A stretch of 46,167 bases of DNA, taken from the NCBI RefSeq assembly GCF_000376245.1, contig NZ_AQXM01000047.1, forward strand, positions 1 through 46,167, read 5' to 3'. Shown here piece by piece: positions 1-7,419 of the stretch; the stretch's first letter is position 1, and every line of letters starts with the position of its first letter. This DNA comes from Acaricomes phytoseiuli DSM 14247 (lineage in GTDB: Bacteria; Actinomycetota; Actinomycetes; Actinomycetales; Micrococcaceae). The notes under the pieces are model-generated. The model made no database searches. It was not told the origin of the DNA and worked only from the letters and a program-made list of their open reading frames with translations. The translations under genes and the position numbers were made by a program.

Positions 1-220
1 GGATCCGCTTGTTCGCCTCGCGGAGCTGCTTACGCTCGTCCTCGGTCAGGCCCGGCACGCGCCCGTCTTCGATGTTTGCTTTCTTCAGCCAGTTGAACAA
101 CGAGGCTTCGGAAATCCCGAAGTCTCTCGCAATCTGCGATAACGGGGCCCGGGCTTTACGGGCCACAGCCACGACATCGTCACGGAACTCTTTCGGATAG
201 GGCTTGGGCAAGAGATACAT
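1..220 (-). CDS. IS3-family transposase OrfA, N-terminal part (partial)
   Basis: Partial reading frame running off the left edge. The visible 73 residues start MYLLPKPYPKEFRDDVVAVA and contain a helix-turn-helix (roughly residues 26-45, with SQIARDFGISEASLFNWL), followed by the charged start of a likely leucine-zipper region. This is the DNA-binding part of IS3-type OrfA proteins, which recognise the element's terminal repeats. The ATG at 220 abuts a GGAAGG Shine-Dalgarno sequence with no spacer, so the TTG at 211, nine bases downstream of it and giving MPKPYPKEF, is the more likely start. The catalytic OrfB and any frameshift site are not in the window. Confidence 0.8.
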   Translation of the reverse strand, partial: MYLLPKPYPKEFRDDVVAVARKARAPLSQIARDFGISEASLFNWLKKANIEDGRVPGLTEDERKQLREANKRI

Positions 221-278
221 CCTTCCAGCGAGGACGAATCCTCACAGATCAGATGTCAACCAAACCCGGGGCAGACCC
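1..278 (-). mobile_element. IS3-type insertion sequence, left copy (start of element only)
   Basis: The first 278 bases are the reverse complement of the beginning of an insertion sequence. The same sequence opens at 46101 on the plus strand at the other end of the window, where 67 bases match exactly up to the window edge. The element begins with GGGTCTGCCCCGGG, has a short leader, and then encodes the first gene of an IS3-type transposase. Only the 5' part is visible; the rest lies outside the window to the left. Target-site duplications cannot be checked because only one end of each copy is present. The two copies point away from each other. Confidence 0.85.
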
Positions 279-314
279 CCGCACAGAGAGAAGGTACCAA
301 GCTGAAAGCTAGGC

Positions 315-561
315 TTAGATCTGCTCTAAGTATTGGGGGTGGCTTTCATGGTGTGAATGATGAGTTCATAACCGTCATCGAATGTCAGGATTGAGATTTC
401 AAGAAGGCGACCTGCTGGGTCTGTTCCGGGCAGCAGCCACCGTCTCGGGTCATCGTCATCATCGAGTCAAGACGATAGGACGTGCTTTACTGCGTACGGT
501 ATGGCGGTGTCATTGAGGCGGTCGCTGGGTAGTGCTTGCGTGCTGAATGGTGGATATTCAA
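315..561 (-). pseudogene. Decayed toxin of a type II toxin-antitoxin pair
   Basis: Directly after the antitoxin, a TTG at 561 overlaps the antitoxin stop (TTGA) and opens a frame reading NIHHSARKHY. The frame then breaks near 521-532, continues as SDRLNDTAI..AVKHVLSS, meets an in-frame TGA at 467-469, and goes on as LDDDDDPRRWLLPGTD, GRLLEISILTFDDGYELII and HTMKATP. A further one-base loss near 330-333 separates this from KYLEQI and a stop at 315. Read through these lesions the product would be about 80 residues. Its pattern (His-Ser-Ala-x-Lys-His start, DDP..WL.PG, LLE, IHTMKA) resembles small actinobacterial toxins paired with ribbon-helix-helix antitoxins. The family assignment is from memory of that pattern and is not certain. 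At least two frameshifts and one stop make a functional product unlikely. Confidence 0.65.
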
Positions 562-827
562 GCGATGTAGGCCCACTCCCGCACTGCTGCCCTGATGGCT
601 TCAGAGCGGTTCGTGATGCCTTCCGCCTTTGCTCTTTCGGTTAATGCAGCGATGGTTGCTTCATCGAGCCTGACAGGTACAACGATGCCTGGCCCATCGC
701 CGAGGGAGGGCCGGCCACGACGGGGCTTAGGTGTCTGCGAGAGGCCATAACCGGTTTCTGCTTCATCGGCCCAGTCCTGAATCTGCTTGCCAGTGACAGA
801 TTCGCCTCGAGTTAGGTGCTCACTCAT
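558..827 (-). CDS. Ribbon-helix-helix (CopG-type) antitoxin
   Basis: Intact 89-residue protein. Residues 48-87 have the ribbon-helix-helix layout: a short beta strand (IVVPVRLDE), then helix A (ATIAALTERAKAEG) and helix B (TNRSEAIRAAVREWAYI). The N-terminal half is a flexible, charged extension (ETGYGLSQTPKPRRGRPSLG) of the kind that wraps a toxin partner. Its stop overlaps the start of the decayed toxin gene, the usual arrangement of a co-translated antitoxin-toxin operon. The likely role is DNA-binding autorepressor and former toxin neutraliser. With the toxin gone it could persist as an anti-addiction relic or a simple regulator. No good Shine-Dalgarno sequence is visible, so the mRNA may be leaderless. 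Confidence 0.75.
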   Translation of the reverse strand: MSEHLTRGESVTGKQIQDWADEAETGYGLSQTPKPRRGRPSLGDGPGIVVPVRLDEATIAALTERAKAEGITNRSEAIRAAVREWAYIA

Positions 828-850
828 ATCAATATCGTATACGTAAATAT
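828..850. promoter_or_regulatory. A/T-rich palindromic region upstream of the antitoxin (possible operator)
   Basis: The bases just upstream of the antitoxin start are A/T rich and contain the 8-bp palindrome CGTATACG (836-843) flanked by ATAT motifs. CopG-type antitoxins commonly autorepress through short palindromes close to their promoters. No clear -35/-10 pair can be assigned. Confidence 0.3.
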
Positions 851-881
851 GAGACGCGCCTAGGACGCGGCTTGTTTCGTT

Positions 882-1742
882 CTAGACCCGCTGTAGTCGG
901 AAAAGCGCTTCGGTGCATTCGTCGGCATTGGGTCGCTGGGCGGGGTCCCGCACCGTCATCGCTGCGAGCAGCTGTCGCCAGGCGGGGCTGAGCGAGTCCG
1001 GGATCTGCGGGTCTTTCAGCAGACGTGCCACGGCGGCTTCAAGAGCCGGGCCGGGGAAGGCTCGGACCCCGGTGAGGCATTCCAGCAGCACCAGGCCGAG
1101 CGAATAGATATCAGCACTGGGCCCCACCGGATCACCGGTGGCCTGCTCAGGGCTGAGGTAGCTCGCAGTGCCGATCGTAGCGCCCGGGGCGGTCACGAGC
1201 CCGCTGTCCTGCAGGCGCGATACCCCGAAATCGCAGAGCTTCGGCAACCCGGAAGAGGTGAGCAGGATATTCGCAGGCTTCACATCCCGGTGCACGATCC
1301 CGTTTTCATGCAAGGCCGCCAAAGCGCTGCTCACGGCCCAGCCCAGCTGCGCGGTGGCCGTGGGGGAGAGCGCTCCGCCGGAAACGCCCAGGCGATCCCT
1401 CAGATCCCCGTGGGTGACGAGTTCCATGACCAGCGCCGGCCGGCAGCCGTCGATTCCAGCATCCCAGCGCCCGTAGTCGTACAAGGAGACCAGAAAAGGG
1501 TGCTGGACCCGGCACAACACGTGGAATTCGGCATCCGCCCTGCGAGTTCCTGGTGCGAAAAGCTTGATCGCGGCGGCTCTGCCCCACGCCAGATCCTGGG
1601 CGCGGAAAACCGTGGCGTAGGCACCCATACCGAGTTTTTCGCCCAGCTGGTAGCGCTCATTGAGCGTGCTTATCGCGCCTGCGGGCCTGGTAGCAGGCGC
1701 TGCAGGCGGCATGCGGGCAGCCGAGACCGGCAAGACGTCCAT
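882..1742 (-). CDS. Soluble Hanks-type serine/threonine protein kinase
   Basis: 286 residues that consist almost entirely of a protein kinase domain. Visible motifs in order: glycine loop LGMGAYATVF (37-46), ATP-binding Lys60 in AAIKLF, catalytic loop HRDVKPANILL (151-161), metal-binding DFG (171-173), activation segment ending GTASYLSPEQ (191-200), and DIYSLGLVLLECLTG (211-225). Unlike PknA/PknB there is no transmembrane segment and no PASTA or other sensor domain, so it is a cytosolic kinase close to the minimal length. The N-terminal 25 residues are Ala/Pro rich. It lies on the same strand as the dehydrogenase operon but 173 bases behind the hydrolase gene, so co-transcription is possible but unproven. 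Its substrate cannot be inferred. Confidence 0.9.
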   Translation of the reverse strand: MDVLPVSAARMPPAAPATRPAGAISTLNERYQLGEKLGMGAYATVFRAQDLAWGRAAAIKLFAPGTRRADAEFHVLCRVQHPFLVSLYDYGRWDAGIDGCRPALVMELVTHGDLRDRLGVSGGALSPTATAQLGWAVSSALAALHENGIVHRDVKPANILLTSSGLPKLCDFGVSRLQDSGLVTAPGATIGTASYLSPEQATGDPVGPSADIYSLGLVLLECLTGVRAFPGPALEAAVARLLKDPQIPDSLSPAWRQLLAAMTVRDPAQRPNADECTEALFRLQRV

Positions 1743-1915
1743 GTGCGTTCCTCAAGGATGAGTGGGAAGTGAACACAGCAGGTAGTGAAGTGACTCAGGA
1801 ATCCCGGGGACTTCCTGAGCCCAGTCTAGGTCTGAAATGTGGGCGTGCTGCTGAGGCTGTGCGCTTCGGCGAGTCCCGGACTCTGAGCGCCCCTATTCAC
1901 GCACCAGGTTCACGA

Positions 1916-2722
1916 TCAGGAGTGATCAGCAGAAGAGCCCAGGAAGGCCAGCGCGGCTTCTTTGAACGCTCGGGAGGTGACGGCATTGGCATGGGTCCGG
2001 CCCGGGATCAGCAGCGTCTGAGCTGGAGCTCCGCCTGTCTGAGTTTTCAGCTCAGCCAGCCGGGGCATGCTCTTGGTGAGGTGGTCCTGCTCTCCGGCGA
2101 CCAGTAGCAAGGGCATCTGCGGGATTCTTTCCGCCGGATCGAAGGGGTCTTCGGCTATCGCCCGGATGAGCGTGAGCAGAGCCTTCAGGTTGTTTTCGGG
2201 GACGAGTCGGGCCATCTGCAGCAGCTCAGCGGTCAACGGGTCACTGATCTCAGCGCCCTCGGCGAGGTGCTGCTCCGCAGCGGCGGTATCGAAAGCCGCT
2301 AATGGATCCTCAGCAGACGGCCCGCCGAGGACCATCCGGTGCACGAGTTCCGGGTATGCTGCGCCGAACTCCCAAGCGAGTCGCGATCCCAGGGAGTAGC
2401 CGATCACATCCACACCAGAAGAATCAGGTGCTGAAGCATCCAGCGGCACTACGCCGCAGTCGATCAGGGCTTGCCGGATCATGGCGCGAATCCGACTGGG
2501 GACGTAACTGCCGATGTCCTGTGGTGCGGACGAGTCACCATGGCCGGGAAGGTCCACGGCGATGACCCGGTGGCCCGCCGTGGTGAGCGCGTTCACCCAG
2601 CCGGTCCGCACCCAGTTGAGTTCGGTGGAAGACGCGAAGCCGTGCAGCAGCAGAACCGGCCGCTGCGCAGTAAGTTCTTGCTGCTCCAGGCCGAACTCGT
2701 GCACGGCCAGATCTGCGCTCAT
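1916..2722 (-). CDS. Alpha/beta hydrolase, probably the catalytic half of a split AcoC-type E2
   Basis: 268-residue alpha/beta-hydrolase. It has an oxyanion HGF motif (27-29), the nucleophile elbow GYSLG with Ser110, an acid-residue region VAGEQDHL, and a likely catalytic His in PGRTHANAV near the C terminus. It is the last gene of an operon encoding E1 alpha, E1 beta and a lipoyl domain. In acetoin dehydrogenase E2 proteins such as AcoC of Pseudomonas, a lipoyl domain is fused to an alpha/beta-hydrolase-fold domain in place of the usual acyltransferase. Here those two parts are adjacent and in the same reading frame, separated by one TGA and four codons (2723-2737). AGGGA lies a few bases before this ATG, so separate translation is plausible. 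An independent esterase or thioesterase role is the alternative. Confidence 0.8.
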   Translation of the reverse strand: MSADLAVHEFGLEQQELTAQRPVLLLHGFASSTELNWVRTGWVNALTTAGHRVIAVDLPGHGDSSAPQDIGSYVPSRIRAMIRQALIDCGVVPLDASAPDSSGVDVIGYSLGSRLAWEFGAAYPELVHRMVLGGPSAEDPLAAFDTAAAEQHLAEGAEISDPLTAELLQMARLVPENNLKALLTLIRAIAEDPFDPAERIPQMPLLLVAGEQDHLTKSMPRLAELKTQTGGAPAQTLLIPGRTHANAVTSRAFKEAALAFLGSSADHS

Positions 2723-2734
2723 GATCCCTGGCGC

Positions 2735-3064
2735 TCAGTCGTCAAGATCATCAAGACTCAGCCGCACCCGGCGCTGCGGTGCCTGCTCCGAAGGCACCGT
2801 ACCGACGATGACCGCGGTGTCATCGGCCACCTCGAAGACGATCAGCGGATCGCCCACGGAGATCACCTCACCCGGTGCGCCATAAGTCTTGAGCACTTTA
2901 CCGGCCTGCGGGGAAGGCAGCTCTACCGCCGACTTGCTGGTTTCCACCTCGACCAGGGGCGTATTGCGCTCCACCTGATCGCCCACGGCGACCAGCCACT
3001 CGAGGATGGTCGCCTCGATCAGGCCCTCGCCTAGATCCGGCAAGGGAAAAGACAGTTCTGCCAT
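2735..3064 (-). CDS. Free-standing lipoyl domain protein (E2-like, no catalytic domain)
   Basis: 109 residues forming one lipoyl/biotinyl domain. It starts MAELSFPLPDLGEG, and the lipoylation hairpin ETSKSAVELPSP carries the expected acceptor Lys44. The remaining residues complete the beta barrel (GEVISVGDPLIVFEV) and end in an acidic tail LSLDDLDD. A normal 2-oxoacid dehydrogenase E2 also has an E3-binding domain and a roughly 230-residue acyltransferase; neither follows. It sits 9 bases after E1 beta and is read in the same frame as the downstream hydrolase. Its role would be to carry the acyl or reducing intermediate of the E1 reaction. A lipoate ligase-like gene at 39796 could supply the cofactor. 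The E3 (lipoamide dehydrogenase) is not in the window. Confidence 0.88.
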   Translation of the reverse strand: MAELSFPLPDLGEGLIEATILEWLVAVGDQVERNTPLVEVETSKSAVELPSPQAGKVLKTYGAPGEVISVGDPLIVFEVADDTAVIVGTVPSEQAPQRRVRLSLDDLDD

Positions 3065-3073
3065 ATCAGCCTC

Positions 3074-4105
3074 CTATGCGCTGCGGTTCGGGGTTTCTGC
3101 GGTTCGGGCCCGTCGGGTCAGGGTGCGTTGAATGCCCGAGAGTATCCGGTCCGGATGCGGCAGGTATTCGTCTTCGAGGTCTCCGGAAGGATAAGGCACA
3201 TCGAATCCGGTGACCCGCTCTACCGGGGCACGGAGCATATCGAAGCAGGCGGTGCTCAGCTGCGCGGCGATCTCCGCGCCGAAGCCGGAGGTCAACGGTG
3301 CTTCATGGACCACCACGGCGCGCCGGGTTTTCGCGACGGATGCGGCGATAGTCCCGATATCTAGCGGCTTGATCCAGCGCACATCGATGACTTCCACCTC
3401 GACTCCGTCCTCCGCGGCGAGTTCCGCCACCTGGAGGCAGCGGGCCACCATCGCGCCATAGGCGATCAGCGTGACATGCCGCCCTTCGCGCGCGATCCGC
3501 GCACCGGAGAGCGGCTCAGTTGGTTCTTTCAGCACAGCGCCTTTCTGCCAATAGCGGGGCTTGGGCTCCAGGAACATCACCGGGTCCGGCATCCGGGCAG
3601 CCTGCCGGAGCAGATGGTAGGCCTGCTGCGGGTCCGCCGGTGAAACGACTTTCAGCCCGGGAGTATGCGCGAAGAGCGCTTCGAGGCTCTCCGTGTGCAT
3701 CTCCGGGGCTCGCAGCCCACCGAAGCTCGGCACGCGCAAGGTGATCGGCATGGGCAGAGCGCCACGGCTGCGATAGTTCATCCGAGCGATCTGGCTCACG
3801 ATCTGGTTGACCGCCGGGTAGGCGAAGCCGTCGAACTGCACCTCCGGGACGGGGTGATAGCCGGCCATCGCGAGCCCGACGCTCATGTCGAGGATGCCGG
3901 ATTCCGCGAGTGGCGTGTCGAAGACCCGTTGCGCACCGAAAGTAGCCTGCAAACCGTCGGTCACCCGGAAGACGCCGCCCAGCGCGCCCACGTCTTCGCC
4001 CAGGACGAGGACCTTAGGATCTTCCGCCAAAGCGTCGTGCAGAGCTTGATTAAGTGCTTTCTGCAGGGAGATCTCAGCGCCGGTGATCAGCTCAGGCATA
4101 GTCAT
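3074..4105 (-). CDS. 2-oxoacid/acetoin dehydrogenase E1 component, beta subunit
   Basis: 343 residues matching the E1 beta subunit of thiamine-diphosphate dehydrogenases: an N-terminal transketolase-pyrimidine domain (LGEDVGALGGVFRVTDGL, then RVFDTPLAESGILDMSVGLA) and a C-terminal transketolase domain (VIDVRWIKPLDIGTI, VVHEAPLTSGFGAEIA). The motif FGGLRAPEMHTESLEALFAH lies in the middle. It forms the alpha2beta2 E1 heterotetramer with the product of the upstream gene. Its start overlaps the end of the alpha gene by 14 bases, with a GGAG Shine-Dalgarno inside the alpha coding region, so the two are translationally coupled. Branched-chain 2-oxoacids, pyruvate or acetoin are possible substrates. 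The hydrolase-type E2 nearby favours acetoin or a similar substrate, but this is inference. Confidence 0.9.
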   Translation of the reverse strand: MTMPELITGAEISLQKALNQALHDALAEDPKVLVLGEDVGALGGVFRVTDGLQATFGAQRVFDTPLAESGILDMSVGLAMAGYHPVPEVQFDGFAYPAVNQIVSQIARMNYRSRGALPMPITLRVPSFGGLRAPEMHTESLEALFAHTPGLKVVSPADPQQAYHLLRQAARMPDPVMFLEPKPRYWQKGAVLKEPTEPLSGARIAREGRHVTLIAYGAMVARCLQVAELAAEDGVEVEVIDVRWIKPLDIGTIAASVAKTRRAVVVHEAPLTSGFGAEIAAQLSTACFDMLRAPVERVTGFDVPYPSGDLEDEYLPHPDRILSGIQRTLTRRARTAETPNRSA

Positions 4106-5258
4106 CGTGCTCCGTTCGCCAGGAGGCTGCTTGCTCGGTCAGGGAAGAGGGTGGGTCGGCGAAGACGAAGTCGAACATCTCTGCTCCGGGCCGGGGGCCC
4201 AGCGCCGCGACTCCGGTGCGGACTCGGTTCTCCTCGGCTTCGGCGTCGCGCTGAGCCTGTTCCAGGAATTCCTGATCCACGAGGCCCTCGCTGAGCAGCT
4301 TCTGCGCGTACCGGTCCACCGGATCCACCCCGCCCTCGCGCCGCTCCTCATCAAGGCTGCGGTAGCGCCCCGGGTCATCGCTCGTCGAATGCGGGCCCCG
4401 CCGGTAAGTCATGGCCTCGATCAGCACCGGCCCCGCGCCGCTCGCCGCGTGCGCCCGGGCGGTACGGGTGGCCGCTACGACGGCTTCGACATCATCGCCG
4501 TCGATCAGCAGCGAGGGGAAGCCGTACCCTGCGCCGCGCGCGGCCACCGAGCCCCCGGCAACCTGCTGCTCCGTGGGGACGGAAATCGCCCAGCCGTTGT
4601 TCTGCACGAAGAAGATCACGGGGGAGCCGAAGACCCCGGCGAAGTTCATGGCCTCGTGGACGTCGCCTTGCGAAGAAGCGCCGTCACCGAAGTAGCTGAT
4701 CGCCACGCCATAACCTTCGGGCCCCGGTTCGGGCTGGTCCAGGCGCTGCCCGTGCGCCCAGCCCACTGCGTGCAGAGCTGATCCGGCCACCACGGCCTGG
4801 ATGGGGGCGAACCGGCTGCGCGCCGGGTTGTAGAGGCCGCCGTGCCCGGTGGCCTTATGCGTGGCCATATAGTCGACCATATCGACGCCCCAGGCCCGGG
4901 CTACGCCGAGTTCGCGGTAGGTCGGAAAGGCGAAGTCCCGTTGCGGCTGCATGGCGAAGGCGCTGCCGATCTGAGCTGCTTCCTGGCCGCGGCAAGGGGC
5001 ATACCCCGGAATCAGCCCTTGACGTTGCCAGGCGATCGCGGAAAGGTCTAGATGCCGGACGGTGACCAGGAGGCGGTAGAGTTCCCGTCGCTGCTCAGCG
5101 CTGAGCTCGGCGGGTAAGGATTCCAAGGCTGGCGGTGCTGCGTCGAGAGGCTCGGAGGGAGGCTCCACGGTGCTGAGCCGTTCGCTACGGGGCGGATCTA
5201 CCGGAACAGCCTTCGGATCAGCCAATGCAGTTTGATCCCTGGAAGTAGCGTCGGACAT
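4092..5258 (-). CDS. 2-oxoacid/acetoin dehydrogenase E1 component, alpha subunit
   Basis: Thiamine-diphosphate-dependent E1 alpha subunit of about 388 residues from the ATG at 5258 (MSDATS). The thiamine-diphosphate motif is complete: GDGASSQGDVHEAMNFAG through FVQNNGWAIS. The substrate-side segment YAPCRGQEAAQIGSAFAM and the loop TYRRGPHSTSDDPGRY, which corresponds to the phosphorylation loop of mitochondrial E1 alpha, are also present. The first 50 or so residues are Pro/Ser-rich and low in complexity. Alternative starts at 5264, 5279 and GTG 5288 exist; 5258 was preferred because an AGAG stretch lies six bases upstream. First gene of the four-gene operon. The overall look is closer to branched-chain 2-oxoacid dehydrogenase E1 than to pyruvate dehydrogenase. 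Confidence 0.88.
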   Translation of the reverse strand: MSDATSRDQTALADPKAVPVDPPRSERLSTVEPPSEPLDAAPPALESLPAELSAEQRRELYRLLVTVRHLDLSAIAWQRQGLIPGYAPCRGQEAAQIGSAFAMQPQRDFAFPTYRELGVARAWGVDMVDYMATHKATGHGGLYNPARSRFAPIQAVVAGSALHAVGWAHGQRLDQPEPGPEGYGVAISYFGDGASSQGDVHEAMNFAGVFGSPVIFFVQNNGWAISVPTEQQVAGGSVAARGAGYGFPSLLIDGDDVEAVVAATRTARAHAASGAGPVLIEAMTYRRGPHSTSDDPGRYRSLDEERREGGVDPVDRYAQKLLSEGLVDQEFLEQAQRDAEAEENRVRTGVAALGPRPGAEMFDFVFADPPSSLTEQAASWRTEHDDYA

Positions 5259-5376
5259 CGTCATCTCTGCTCGTCTCATCTCCGGCACGCATCACCGCGT
5301 AGCACTGTGAGCCTAGTCACCCTCGGATGAGCATGCAAGATATCACTGCCGATCGAGACAATCTGCCAGGGATTGC

Positions 5377-6759
5377 CTATTTCTTGGCGCGTTTCGTGGA
5401 CAGATTGTGAACAATCAGCGAGCCCAGTGCGACGACTATCGCCAGGCTCAGCGTGCTCAACAGCTGGACCCGCACGCCCTCATCCAGGAACCCGAGGATG
5501 AAGACCAGAGCGATCAAGCCCAAGGCCATGTAGGAGAAGTACGGGAAGAACCACATGGGCAGGCCTAGTTTGACCCCTGCTGCATCGGCGCGCCGGCGCA
5601 GGATGATCTGGGAGATGATGGTCGCCGTCCACATGATGAGCACTGTGGAGCCGACCAGCTGAAGCAGAATGCGCAAGATATTCTCGGGGTCCAGGTAGTT
5701 CAGCAGAACGGCGATGAAGCCGAAGGATACGGAGGCCAGAACCGCATAGCGGGGAACCTGGCGGCCCGTGATCCGGCTGAGCAGCTTGGGTGCCATGCCG
5801 CGTTCGCTCAAGGAGAAGATCATCCGGGACGCGCCGTATAGATTGGCGTTCAAGGCGGAGAGCACCGCAACGGCGATGGCCAGAGTGGTGACTTCCCGAG
5901 CATAGGGGATGTTCGCTTCGGCCAGCACGGAGGCGAAGGGATTGGCCGCTTCGGGGCAGTTCCAGACGAGCACCGTGACCATGACCAGGGCCGAGCCCAG
6001 GTAGAAGACCATGATCCGCCAGAGCACTGAGCGGATGGCTTTGCCGACATTGCGCTCCGCATTCTCGGTTTCGGCTGCCGCGATGACGACGAGCTCGGTG
6101 CCGCCGAAGGCGAACATGACGATCAGCAGCCCGGCGGCGACACCCGCCCAGCCGGTGGGCAGGAAGCCGCCGTGGTCGAAGAGATTGCTGAAGCCCGGCC
6201 CCGAGCTGCTGGGCAGTACGCCGGTGATCAGCAGGGTTCCGATCACCAGGAAGATCACGATGATGCCGACCTTGAGGATGGCGAACCAGAACTCCATTTC
6301 GCCGAACTGCCGCACGCCCAGCAGGTTGATGACGGTGAACAGGAGCATGAACACCAGTGCCAGCAGCCATTGCGGAAGGGCCGGCCACAAGGCGCTGATG
6401 ATTTGCGCCGCCGCAGTCGCCTCGGCGGCGATGACGACCACCACCTGCAGCCACCACAGCCAACCGACGGTGGCTCCAGCGACCCTGCCCATCGCCTTTT
6501 CCGCGTAGTAGGAGAAAGCTCCGCTGTTCGGGTGCGCCGTGGCCATTTCGCCGAGCATCCGCATCACCAGGATGACGATGGTGCCGGCGATCAGGAAGGA
6601 GATCAGGACGGCGGGGCCTGCTGCGCCGATGGCCTGGCCGGAGCCGATGAACAAACCCGTGCCGATCGATGAGCCGAGGGCCATCATGATGAGCTGGCGG
6701 GGCTTGAGGCCTCGGCGTAGTTCTGATGGGTGTGGCGGGGCTGCTGCGGTCTGCTTCAT
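5377..6759 (-). CDS. Amino acid permease of the APC superfamily (AAT family)
   Basis: 460 residues with about 12 hydrophobic segments. The opening KPRQLIMMALGSSIGTGLFIGSGQAI is the substrate-binding TM1 signature of amino acid/proton symporters (GabP, AroP, LysP, CycA group). MLGEMATAHPNSGAFSYYAEKAMG is the second conserved block. The length is typical. It would import an amino acid, or 4-aminobutyrate, across the cytoplasmic membrane by proton symport; the substrate cannot be read from the sequence. The gene is monocistronic, with no partner in the same direction nearby. The ATG at 6759 lacks a clear Shine-Dalgarno sequence, while a strong AAGGAGG lies about 40 bases upstream inside a hairpin. 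Confidence 0.9.
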   Translation of the reverse strand: MKQTAAAPPHPSELRRGLKPRQLIMMALGSSIGTGLFIGSGQAIGAAGPAVLISFLIAGTIVILVMRMLGEMATAHPNSGAFSYYAEKAMGRVAGATVGWLWWLQVVVVIAAEATAAAQIISALWPALPQWLLALVFMLLFTVINLLGVRQFGEMEFWFAILKVGIIVIFLVIGTLLITGVLPSSSGPGFSNLFDHGGFLPTGWAGVAAGLLIVMFAFGGTELVVIAAAETENAERNVGKAIRSVLWRIMVFYLGSALVMVTVLVWNCPEAANPFASVLAEANIPYAREVTTLAIAVAVLSALNANLYGASRMIFSLSERGMAPKLLSRITGRQVPRYAVLASVSFGFIAVLLNYLDPENILRILLQLVGSTVLIMWTATIISQIILRRRADAAGVKLGLPMWFFPYFSYMALGLIALVFILGFLDEGVRVQLLSTLSLAIVVALGSLIVHNLSTKRAKK

Positions 6760-6796
6760 GATTCGCTTTCTGCGTGCGAGGTCTACGCCCCATCAA

Positions 6797-6811
6797 CCTC
6801 CTTGACGGAGG
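6797..6811 (-). promoter_or_regulatory. Leader hairpin that pairs an AGGAGG Shine-Dalgarno sequence
   Basis: On the minus strand the permease leader contains CCTCC-GTCAA-GGAGG, a 5-bp stem that buries a perfect Shine-Dalgarno sequence. The ATG right after it (TTGATGGGG) opens a different reading frame, which runs into the permease gene. The permease ATG is about 40 bases further down. The arrangement could be translational control or chance. Confidence 0.3.
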
Positions 6812-6988
6812 CGCATAAAAATAATAAAGGACTGAAGCCGCTAGTCAGCCGGATAACGCCCAACCATAACAGAGCGTGATGTAAGCCACAGGGGTGCGGG
6901 TGTGTTTAGTCAGCAGTCTAATGAGCTTCGCCCAGTAATTCCTCAGGCATGGCGCTTCACCGAGCCTAATGTCATGGTGACCCTAAGC

Positions 6989-7387
6989 TCATGGGCCTGG
7001 AACCCCGGGAGGGAAATGGGCTGGCGGAATTAGCAAGCCCCGGATTCCCCCTATTGATCCACGTACCCAGTATTCAGTGGTCGCTAATATTTCGGAGCAC
7101 CGCTTTGCTGCGCCCTCGGTGAGAAGCCGACGCACCTGCCCCACCGCGTGATGGAAGCGTATCGGGAACCGAAGCGCGTCGACTCCTGTACGGCGTGGAA
7201 AGGGAGCGCGCGGGATCGTCTCAAGAGTATGTCCCCGCGCGGGAACCAATCGCGCTTCTAGACCCTCCGCGGTTCCGACCATCGTAATACGGTCACGGGA
7301 CGAGCGCTGGAGGATACGATCGGCGGTGGCTAACAACGGATTGACGTGACCCGCGCTGCCACCCCCGGAGAGCAAATAGTTGGTCAC
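6989..7387 (-). pseudogene. Truncated MurG-like glycosyltransferase (N-terminal fragment)
   Basis: From a GTG at 7387 the product begins TNYLLSGGGSAGHVNPLLATA, the glycine-rich N-terminal signature of MurG, which transfers GlcNAc to lipid I at the inner membrane. Similarity holds to about residue 96 (FPIRFHHAVGQVRRLLTEGA). After that the sequence no longer looks like MurG, lacking the GGYxSxP segment and the whole C-terminal nucleotide-binding domain. The frame ends at 132 residues, against about 360 for the full enzyme. It is divergent from alr-ddl across an 87-base gap that holds a perfect inverted repeat. The fragment is probably the remnant of a third cell-wall gene of the same island. 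The essential chromosomal murG must lie elsewhere. Confidence 0.75.
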
Positions 7388-7419
7388 AGCGGGAGGTTAT
7401 TCGACATCGCATATTGTCC

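Noticed and set aside
5480-6796. A 438-codon frame overlapping the amino acid permease on the same strand
   Set aside because: It is rich in Arg, His and Pro, which is typical of out-of-frame translation of a membrane protein gene; the permease frame has clear helices and family motifs.
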